A stretch of 64,000 nucleotides of DNA from Nothophaeocryptopus gaeumannii. Taxonomy: Eukaryota > Ascomycota > Dothideomycetes > Mycosphaerellales > Mycosphaerellaceae. This document shows, piece after piece, positions 56,046-64,000 of this stretch. Made by a program: the position numbers and the translations under genes. The first letter of the stretch is position 1; each line of letters starts with the position of its first letter. The notes below the pieces were generated by a model that was not told the origin of the DNA, did not search any database, and was given only the letters and a program-made list of their open reading frames with translations. Where the stretch lies: contig JASISA010000027.1 of NCBI GenBank assembly GCA_031771865.1, forward strand, positions 3,162,001-3,226,000, given 5' to 3'.

Positions 56046-56295
56046 ATGTTCCGACGTACTCTCCTCTCCTTAGGACTTCTCTACCTTGCCGTCCAATCTA
56101 TAGTCGCGCAAACCGTCGTCTGTCACTGTTGTGCTGTAAGTAAGACAAGGACCTTGGAGCGACGTGGACTAATTGGATATAAGAAAGTTGGCTAAAGGTG
56201 GTTGTGGCTGGGAACATACCGCACCGGAAGATATAGGGTTTACTTGTTCACCGGATTCTCTCGGATGCAGTAATGATTACACCAATAAATGTTAG
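56046..56295 (+). CDS. small secreted cysteine-rich protein, effector candidate
   Basis: Two exons (56046-56139 and 56198-56295) give 63 aa ending at TAG. The first ~22 residues form a clear signal peptide: two Arg, then a Leu-rich core (LLSLGLLYLAV), then a small-residue cleavage region ending Val-Ala-Gln. The mature ~41 residues hold seven Cys (three within VCHCC, then Gly-Cys-Gly-Trp and three more, the last being the final residue). The intron is 58 nt. Two overlapping donors exist (GTAAGTAAG); only the second keeps the Cys-rich frame, the first gives an early stop. It sits ~310 bp from a transposable element with no neighbour of known function. Size, secretion signal, Cys content and location fit apoplastic effectors of plant-associated fungi; no family is recognised and the role is inferred. 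Confidence 0.62.
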
Positions 56296-56421
56296 TGAGC
56301 TACGCTCGCCAGGACATCGATTTTATTACCCATCTCGCTAGTCTAGATGGGCTTGGACTAGATATGTTAGGAACAACCCACAATTAAAGGAAACACATTC
56401 TATCCTCACCATACCGGAACA

Positions 56422-57025
56422 ATGGCGACAATGAAAGGCTGGCGACTTCACTCCTACGGCGGCCCCGAGAGCCGCCAGCTGGACGATATCCCAATCCCAA
56501 AACCAGGACTAGGACAAGCTCTCGTCGCGGTCAGCGAAGTCGGCATGAATCCATTCGACTGGAAGTTGTTACGTCAGAGACTTTACGCCCTGCCGTTGTT
56601 GGAAACGATTTGGTGGTGGCCTAAACGCACATAGTGGCCAACCGTAGATTCTGAGTGTATGAGTGCGTGAGTGCGTGAGTGCACTAGCGCAATCTGAATC
56701 AAATACTCATCATTGGTCCAATGAAAATTTCATGCATTTGACTAGGGGACCTGAAATTTTGACGCTTGCTTGAGTAGTTGACTCCGCACTCGTGCACTTA
56801 CGCACTCAAAATCTCGCGCCCTTATGCACTCAAAATTTCACGTTCTCACGCATTCACGCGCTTTACTACTTTTGGCACCTTTCTGCTTATAAATCAGCGA
56901 AACTTTACCGCTTTTGGCACTCACGCACTCATGCACTCATACACTCAGAATCTACGGTTGGCCACTATGTGCGTTTATGGGGCTGGGGGAATTGTAGCGA
57001 ACCGATCGGCAGACGGCAGTTGATC
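56422..57025 (+). pseudogene. alcohol dehydrogenase/quinone reductase (MDR) relic
   Basis: Starts like a zinc-type MDR enzyme (MKGWRLHSYGGPE, then IPIPKPGLGQALVAVSEVGM, NPFDWKLL). After about 55 residues the frame shifts; the family block GNDLVV is in another frame just before the inserted element at 56622. After that element, YGAGGIVANRS continues the same shifted frame, followed by a stop at about 57023. The rest of the ~340-residue enzyme is absent. Truncation, frameshift and insertion all argue for a dead copy. Confidence 0.7.
56622..56977. mobile_element. MITE-like element with ~40-60 bp inverted repeats
   Basis: Left end TAAACGCACATAGTGGCCAA continuing CCGTAGATTCTGAGTGTATG is matched by its reverse complement at the right end (about 56920-56977). 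The terminal TA is the likely target duplication. The repeats then dissolve into GTGCGTGA/TCACGCAC-type short tandem units. No coding capacity in its 356 bp. It lies inside the dehydrogenase relic. Confidence 0.78.
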
Positions 57026-57054
57026 AGCATCACACACAGCCGGAGACGTGTGAT

Positions 57055-57090
57055 CAACAGAATGCTCAGCCGTTCATGAGCATTCTGTTG
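57055..57090. repeat. perfect 14-bp hairpin
   Basis: CAACAGAATGCTCA (57055-57068) and TGAGCATTCTGTTG (57077-57090) are exact inverted copies around an 8-base loop. It lies just after the dehydrogenase relic; role unknown. Confidence 0.6.
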
Positions 57091-57099
57091 AACTCGGGG

Positions 57100-58500
57100 A
57101 TTCAAAATCGCAAGCCAGCTCATACCAAGTGTTAGCATGCACGAGTCCAGCTCGCTGACAGCTGTCGACGCTGTGGTCTCGCGTACTACAGTAGAACAGG
57201 AAGGGGAGGGCACAGAAAGGTTTTCAATGGGCCTACCTTGCCTAGAGCTGCCAGTGTCACGGCTGAGTGAAGATAGGACAATGGAGATGGCGTCCGCGGG
57301 ACGTTGAAAGGCAGCTGGAACACCGTACCACCGTCGAGAAATACGTCGTACTTGGAAAATGCAGACCCACGGAAACTGATGATTTCTCTGCCTCTAGCAA
57401 TCAAGGCCACGTGTCTGCCATGCATCACAACTTCCTCTGACGGCGGGTGGACCTGTAACACAATGCAAGCCAATAGAGCCGCGGGCGTTCAGCGGGTGCA
57501 AAGCGCATGGAGATGGACTACCTTGCACGCCATCCTGTAAGCCCGAACTCCTCGCAGGATCAAGAGGTGTGCTTTCAAAGCCGTTGACTGATTATGGTTG
57601 TGTAACAGCGAGCGCCAGTACCTCCTCGCCACCATCAAGCCGTTTTTGAGGCTGACAGCTCTTCAATCACTCACCGGGATCAAATGGCCTGGCTGCTGAA
57701 ACGATTTCCAACGTTTCTGACCGGGTCAATTTTGCGTGAACGCCACGTGGTTGTACAAGGACCGGACTTTCTCTCTGCAGATCTCCACAAGAGTTGCATC
57801 TTGACCCACCAGAACAGATCCGTCATATTTGGACGACTCGAGGGTCTACGCTGCAAATGCCTCGAATTGGGCCAAACAGAGCCGGCAACATCGGCCGTGA
57901 AGCCTAACCCGGACACTTGGATAGATACAATAGTTACAGCAACCCACGCCGAGCAGCTGTGCAGATGAAATGCAAGAACACTGGTTTTGAACGCATTGGT
58001 ACCAAGGCAATCCCTTGCTTTTCCGCTCATGTTCCAGATTGAATGAGTGGACGGTCGCCCGCGAAGAACGTGGACAGTACAACATACGCCAAGCGTTGTG
58101 GGAGAGGTACGCACGCCACCACTGCACTTGCCATACGTCAAAATCATACCTTGCTTCAACTCAGGTCTTGAATCTACAAGATTGGCTTGCAGCAGCGGCA
58201 GTCGAAACATGTCCGGGCTGCCGAGTCGAATCTGTTTGTCCTTTCCCTCGGCTGGTTCTTGCGCGGAAAGTGCGCTGCACTCCGATGTTGCACGCGATCT
58301 GACGCTTTTCAAATGCAGGCTCCGCATCTAGAAGGAAGTCCAGGATCACCGGGCCATGACATGCGGTACCAATGGCCACCATTCCGCACACCTTGTCGTG
58401 CATCTGCGCCCGCAGTGACTGATCAGAGCTTCATGGCATACGCAAGGCTCTGGTAACCGTCGAAGGCATGGAGATAAATGCTGCACCTCTCACCCATCAC
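57100..58500 (-). other. possible exons of an unrecognised minus-strand gene or relic
   Basis: One segment (about 57455 to 57239) reads VHPPSEEVVMHGRHVALIAR, then REIISFRGSAFSKYDVFLDG, and is bounded by a good acceptor (TTACAG) and donor (AAG/GTAGGC). An upstream segment (about 57660 to 57525) ending in ...RAYRMACK and a donor GTAGTC could join it in frame. Further upstream (58400-57690) there are open stretches (MHDKVCGMVAIGTACHGPVI; ESSKYDGSVLVGQDATLVEI) in changing frames. I recognise no family. Either a poorly conserved multi-exon gene or a decaying one. Confidence 0.3.
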
Positions 58501-58642
58501 CCCAGCGAGCAACCTCGCCATTGCCTCTTGTTCACTTCGTCTTCCTCATCTTCTTCCGTCCTCGAACAGAGACGCGCTTTGTGGACACAGACTTTCAGCC
58601 TGACACATTACACATCGCACAGCTATCGCCTAGCTCACGACA

Positions 58643-60615
58643 ATGGCCGCCGAAGGTCCCCTTTCCTATGCTCAAGAGCGACCAGAAGTCACAGAGACTC
58701 CGAAGGTGCCAGACTATCTCGCCTCGCCGAACGCCGTCTTCAGTGACGAGGGTGTTCAGTGGCGATATGGCCGTGCTCCCGACTACACCAAGACCCGCAA
58801 GGTGTGGGCAGAAGGTAAGCAAACCTTTCAGTTCGCCATTTCTGCCGACTCCAGAGCAGATCCGCAAGCCCGAACGGACCGCCAGCAGCAGTGCACTGCA
58901 GCATGTGTTGCATTGTGCCCACGTGGCAAGGTATTGCACACATGAGCCAAGTTTCGCTTTTTTGGAAACCAAGCATTTCGTCGGGCAACCCTCTAATTCG
59001 TCTCCGTTTTTTGCCGATCATCACAAGCAGAGTTGCGCTGCATCACGGATCACTCATTATCCACTTCAAATGTCTGTTGAGTCACCGCTGAACCACTCGC
59101 TGACGATGCATTCCAGGCAAGAAGATGACCCACACGCCTGGCAGTCTCGAGGAAATGGTTGAGAATTTGGTCAAGAACTGGGAGGTGGAAGCGTCGTTCA
59201 AGCCCCGACTGTCAGATTGGCGTACAATTGACCATGAGAAATATTCTTTTGCCATGGGAGGCGGGCCACCGCAGTAAGATCAATTCAGCTCTGCTCGAAG
59301 TAAGACTATATCTGACCTGCATCACCCTCTGTTAGGGACGCAGAACATATGATAAGAGTAGGTCACAGTATCCCTGACAGCTTGTACATGTGCTGACTCT
59401 ATCATGATGTCAGGTTGGTACCTACAATGGGATCATTGCTCCAAATGAGTACTACAGTCCGGAAAACTCAGACTTTGCTTCCAGTCACAAGACCTTCAAG
59501 CGTATGATGCCTACATTCGCCTGGGAGGTCTTGGAAGTGTATAGTGGTCCGCCGCTTGTGGCTTTTCGGTGGCGTCATTGGGGCACGATGAAGAACGACT
59601 ACGTCGGGTTCAACAAGTGGGTGACACCTCCCGCAACTCGCGAGGTAGTACAACGTGTAGTGGAGGCTAGCTAACGTCGCACAGCAAGGGCGAGAAAGTG
59701 ACCGCCAAAGCCCATGGAGGTCAGATCGACATTGAAGGACTGACAGTCGCAAAGGTCGACGACAAAGTACGCCTCCAAGCGATTCAGACCTGGATGGATC
59801 CTCTAGAGATGTTTCGACAGATTGCACCGCATGGTGTCGTGAATAAGGAGACGATGAACCGCAAGGTCGATCTGGAAGCCGCACTGGATGTCGGTCCTAA
59901 TGCGGCAGTCCCGTCGACACGTGTAGGACACGGCGAGGAGACAGGTTTCCGCGAAGAGATTCAGAGCGTGCCTCTAAAAGACCAACAGTCGCAGCAAGCC
60001 TCCGCTCTCGTGTCCACAGGTAATCTCGCAGGCAGTGATAGCCAGATGGGCGATGGCTCTGACGCCTCTGCGCAAGGCGCAAAGGCTGAACCATCGGTTG
60101 ATAGCACCACTGAGCCTCAACGGATGGACGGCACAAAGGCAGCTGAAGCTCAAGCGATTGTCGAGGGGGCGGCCGCACAAGGAGCGGAAATGGAAATTGA
60201 CAAGCCAGAGTCGAACGCCAGGGAGGTGACTGACTTCATTGAGCCCATTGAGAGCTGGCAAAAGACTGATCAGGACATTGCAATGGCTGAATCCGAGGCG
60301 GTCGAGACTGATGTGCCGCGGTCCATCTATTCCTCGTCCGTCACTGGCAATGAAGAAGACATTATCAAGTCAGCGCAGCAAGGAGGCGTCGTTGATGAGT
60401 CGCGGATGGCCGGCGTGCGCGATGCCGTCGACAAGCACCTTGAGGGGCCGGCGGAGGTTGTACATGCTCAGCCAAAAGACACGGAACATCAGGTCCGCCC
60501 GGTCGCTGGCGAGGCAGTCGCTTCTGGGGCTGACAGTCAAGAGACTCGGATGACACATGAGGAGATGAGCAATATGGCGGCAGGTGAATGCCCGTTTCTG
60601 ATGAATCGAGAGTAG
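58643..60615 (+). CDS. pathogen-related-protein homologue (SnoaL-like/NTF2-like fold)
   Basis: Five exons (58643-58814, 59117-59273, 59336-59357, 59414-59616, 59685-60615) give 494 aa; all phases agree. The first ~245 residues match the family named after the barley pathogen-related protein: DYLASPNAVFSDEGVQWRYG, GSLEEMVENLVKNWEVEAS, SDWRTIDHEKYSF, VGTYNGIIAPNEYYSPE, FKRMMPTFAWEVLEVYSGPP, FRWRHWGTMKNDYVGFN, GEKVTAKAHGGQIDIEGL. Exon 3 is only 22 nt. The C-terminal ~230 residues are an acidic, Gln/Ala/Glu-rich tail without a known domain, absent from the compact family members I recall. The biochemical activity of this family is not established. Confidence 0.85.
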
Positions 60616-62152
60616 ATGGCGCTGTCCAGTGCTGCCGTTGGTGTAAGGTAAACATAGTGTAGCTTCGCAGGACGATAGGCACGACAAGAATGATGCTCTC
60701 CTACCAGATGCGACGGTGTGCACGATATTGATGGACGAGATGGGAAGGATGCTCGAAGAAATCACGTGATGAAGCTCGGAGCAATCGGAACGGAAGCTTC
60801 CATCACTCACAGTGCACGGAAGCGAGGCTGACCTGAACGCTGCCGGCTGCAGGTCATGTAATTGGAGGGCTCTGGTTCGTCGTGGCGAGTGGCGAGTGGC
60901 GAGACCGATGTCCAGTCATTCTTCTTACTACTCGGAGTACTGAGGTAGGGAGGTAGGGTAGCACTAACTTACTCAAGCAAGGGTGCAAGGTGAGATGAGT
61001 CAAGCTATCGAGCCCTCTGGCCTCAGGACTCCAGCCATCTAGCACTCCTTCACTGCCCATACTGTACCCTCCCTCTGAATAACCCACCCACCCATCTACC
61101 AGCCCAGGGCACTCGGAGCAGCATGCCACTTTCATTGTCTTTGACGCGGTGCAGCTTGTGATTCAGTTGGTGCTGCTGGACAAAAGCGTAATCCGCAGTC
61201 CGCTGCCGCTTCTGCCTGTCGAGAGTCATCCGAAGTAGGCTCTCGCGCTCTTTGGCCACCCTCGCCACCCACTTGGAACCTAGTCATTCTTCTTCTACAT
61301 CACTCATAATTACCGCCTCTTACCTTCCACACGCATCGTCATCTTATCATACCGCCTTCTTCCCACGGCACCTTGGCTGGCTGCAAGGAAGGATTCGCCG
61401 TGTCCAGCGCTCCAAACGCGATCATCCTGAGCGTCGCCTCGCCACTCCTCCTTTGGTCTTCTTTGTCTCGACCGTACCCGTCGACTTGCGTCCTGCGACC
61501 TGCGACCTGCCGTTCACCGCCACTACCCACTGTCGACTCGCCTGTCTACCGACCGTCCACCCAGTCATCGCCTGCCCGAATCGACTGCCGCCGCCTCCAC
61601 CATCACCACCACCACCACCACCACCAACTTTCCGGCCGGCGTTCGTAGTTCCATCACGACTGCGCCTTGTCAGAATGCTTCTCCAGATGCTTTGCACCAA
61701 GTCTTCAACCAGCAGCCCAGTCATTTCCAAGTCCATCGATTCCGCCGTGCAGGGTCCGAAGTGGTGAACACCACCACAGATCCCTCAATTATCTGGCTTT
61801 TTGAGACCATAGTGGTCCTCTGAAGCCACGCACTTCACAATACCATAACGGAAGAGAAGACAATCACAACTTGGACACACTGGGCTGGCACTTTTGCTCT
61901 GCACCCGCGAGGCGCCGGCGAACTTCTTCGAAGACAGGCTACCTGCCCATTCACCACATAGCTTCGCGACCGATCAAGAATCTTGAGCTAGCGACCGATT
62001 CTCTGATCCTTCCCGACCCAGAGACCTGCATACCTCTGTTCGCGATTCCTGATATCCTCGGCTATCAGCTTCGGGCATTAGAAAGCGCACAGTGTCATCC
62101 TGATCAGAAGCTTGGTACCGTCACATCTCAAAACGTGCTCGGACTCAGGAGG
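60616..62152. other. intergenic and long 5' leader of the cyclin gene
   Basis: No coding gene recognised. A GTGGCGA tandem lies near 60883-60902. From about 61260 the strand is CT-rich (including CCACCACCACC near 61600-61625), as in fungal leaders. An upstream ORF of 30 codons (ATG 61675, TGA 61767) precedes the cyclin start at 62153 and could affect its translation. Confidence 0.45.
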
Positions 62153-64000
62153 ATGAACCTCGAACCACCGAGTGAGCATAGCCTGGGTGACTATGTACCC
62201 TTATCGGGTGACACAGGCTCATATGAGCCATCGGTCACCTCATCGTCAACCTCGTCATCTCAGGCTTCGGTATTTTCCGACACGTTCTCGGCATCGAGCT
62301 CGATAGCCACATCGATCTCGGATGATTTTCGCAACACTCTGGACGATGGCCTAGAAAGAGATCGTGTCTGTGCAGAGGCACAATTGCGCTTGCAAGCGCA
62401 GAGCCTACACCCGAGCAAAGAGCAGCCCGTACCTGCTGGTTCTGTAGATGGCTTCCAGCAGCCTTCATATGCTGATGTAACCTCTGTGCCTGCTCAAGAA
62501 CGATCGCATCCGCGACGCTCTTCGTCATCGAAGAGCCAGAATCCCCCGCCACTCGTTCGGCAGCGCGATCGAAAGGTCAACTTCGTCGACAATCTCGTCG
62601 GTAAGCTCTCGAATTCCAATCCACTCCCATCAGTAATGTCGCTAAGGACTTCACAAAGATTCTGCCACTCAGATGGTAGAGGTCATCTGGCCCCTCTCAG
62701 TTGTGCCTTGCTCCAACGAAGGCGGAGCGCGTGGCGTCCTACCACTACGTACTTACATTGAGGAGACTCTGAGGCGATCAAGGACTAGCTACTCCACTCT
62801 TCAGGTCGCGCTCTACTACCTACTTCTGATACGACCACACGTTCCAAAGAGCGATTTCACAATGGAGCAACCGGTGGATTGCCCTGCGGAACGCGCACTC
62901 ATGTGCGGTCGTCGCATGTTCCTCGCGGCACTGATACTCGCCTCCAAGTATCTGCAGGATAGAAATTATTCGGCCAAAGCTTGGAGCAAAATGTCAGGCT
63001 TGAGGATATGCGAGATCAACGCAAATGAGCGAATCTTCTTGAGCAAGGTGAACTGGAGGCTACACATTCCGAAGCCAACGTTCGAGACATGGCAAGAAAT
63101 TGTGTTGCGCTACTCGCCGAACCCACCGCCGTCGCCCGGCTCGGGCTTGCCCTCGGCGAATTCGAGCTGGAAGCGCATGGTCCCTCTCATATCTCCTGAG
63201 CTCGACAACATGCCATTTATCGAGAGCATCATTGCGCCTGACTTGGAACATGTGGGCGGCGTTGAGCTCTCTTCACCTGCGACACCCACTGCTTCGAAGC
63301 AGACCCCTAAGCCCATGCGGCTGGCTTCGACGTCGCAAGAGAGCACGCCAACTCCATCGGACGCGTTGCCGCGATTCCTGGAGCCAAGACCCGATCTGGC
63401 CCCTCGCATGGAGCCTCTACCTACGCCGAATTTGACACCCTCCTCGGTTGCCTCAGATACTCCTGCAGCGAGTCTTTGCGGCTTCCGTCGTCCGTCGATG
63501 TCTTCGGCCATGGCTCTCGCACACAAGGGCAGCATGAACAGATGTACCATGGACTACGCTCCCTATGCTCCACCGAACATCGATATGCGTTTTCCGTTGA
63601 CGCGCCGGCCCTCGACTATGAGCATCGATTCTTTTGGTTCCAGTCCAGAGTCGATGATGACGGATAATTCGCGCTCATCACGGTCCTCATCTGTCTCTTC
63701 AATCTCCACAGTCTCGTCGAATTCGTCAGTGGCGCCACAACGAGCCTCCCTGGCTCGACAGGCGACCTGTCGAAACGCTGGACTCTTGCCTCGTTGGCTT
63801 GCGAGAGAAGAGAAAGAAGGGACCATGACGAAGCCGATCATAATCGAGGATGATGGTGGGATGGTTTCTAGCCCAATCATGGCCGATTCCTCCGTACGTG
63901 AAAAGGCTTTACACGCCCCACATCGTCACAGCCGCGCAACGAAACCTGCATACCAAGCTACTTCTTCTGCGCCAGTGGAGAAGAACAGTCGGAAGCGTGG
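62153..64000 (+). CDS. Pho85-type cyclin (PCL5/PHO80 family), 3' end outside window
   Basis: Regulatory subunit for a Pho85/Cdk5-type kinase. Exon 1 (62153-62600) starts MNLEPPSEHSLGDYVPL, is Ser-rich and ends VNFVDNLV. A 58-nt intron (GTAAGC...GCTAAG...CAAAG) joins it in frame to DSATQMVEVIWPLSV, then the cyclin box: RTYIEETLRRSRTSYSTLQ, VALYYLLLIRP, RRMFLAALILASKYLQDRNY, SAKAWSKMSGL, NERIFLSKVNWRL. This layout fits PCL5-like cyclins, which in yeast steer degradation of Gcn4. The following ~300 residues are Ser/Pro/Thr-rich, with many SP/TP sites. The frame is still open at position 64000, so the C-terminus is missing. Confidence 0.85.

Noticed and set aside
1..64000. CRISPR arrays, bacterial operons, ribosome binding sites, tRNA and rRNA genes
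   Set aside because: The window is fungal nuclear DNA; I saw no regularly spaced repeat array, and no A-box/B-box pair or cloverleaf that I could support.

Overview
The window reads as nuclear DNA of a filamentous ascomycete. Genes are split by short spliceosomal introns (mostly 48-75 nt, GT...AG, with CTAAC/CTGAC-like branch points). Fungal-only families are present: a nitrogen GATA factor ending in the AreA C-terminal signature, Zn2Cys6 factors, a DBF2/SID2 kinase and a UVE1 endonuclease. Introns in three unrelated genes share one sequence, as introner-like elements do in Dothideomycetes such as Zymoseptoria and Cladosporium. I infer a Dothideomycete, probably in the Mycosphaerella lineage; the species is not determinable from the sequence alone.

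Layout. 0-10 kb: a C2H2 zinc-finger protein (-), two weak coding regions (-), a 13-exon DHA1-type MFS transporter (+) and geranylgeranyl diphosphate synthase (+). 10-19.4 kb: NHP2 (-), mitochondrial ribosomal protein uL30m (-), exocyst SEC6 (+), a decayed histidine acid phosphatase (+) and a DBF2-type kinase (-). 19.4-23.5 kb: a gene-poor stretch before areA (23.5-26.5 kb, +). 27.6-35.3 kb: dienelactone hydrolase, a beta-lactamase-like serine hydrolase and dynactin p150, all on the minus strand. 36-42.5 kb: a FAM192A/Fyv6-type protein (-), a Zn2Cys6 factor (+) and a flavin monooxygenase fused to DUF6314 (-). 43-52.4 kb: a small CUE-like protein (+), HMG-CoA lyase (+), a short-chain dehydrogenase (-), UVE1 (-), an alpha/beta-hydrolase-fold protein (+) and exosome subunit RRP43 (+).

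52.4-58.5 kb is an unstable accessory island. It holds a transcription factor with a damaged zinc cluster, an approximately 52-bp tandem repeat split by a TA-flanked pogo-like element, a small secreted cysteine-rich protein gene (effector candidate), and an alcohol dehydrogenase relic cut by a second TA-flanked inverted-repeat element. 58.6-64 kb returns to ordinary genes: a pathogen-related-protein homologue (SnoaL-like) and a Pho85-type cyclin that runs off the right edge.

Most genes are independent housekeeping units with no operon logic. The most notable signals are the three homologous introns (DLH, SDR and UVE1), the effector candidate in the transposon-rich island, the phosphatase relic lacking both catalytic motifs, and a monooxygenase intron that appears to end in TG instead of AG.
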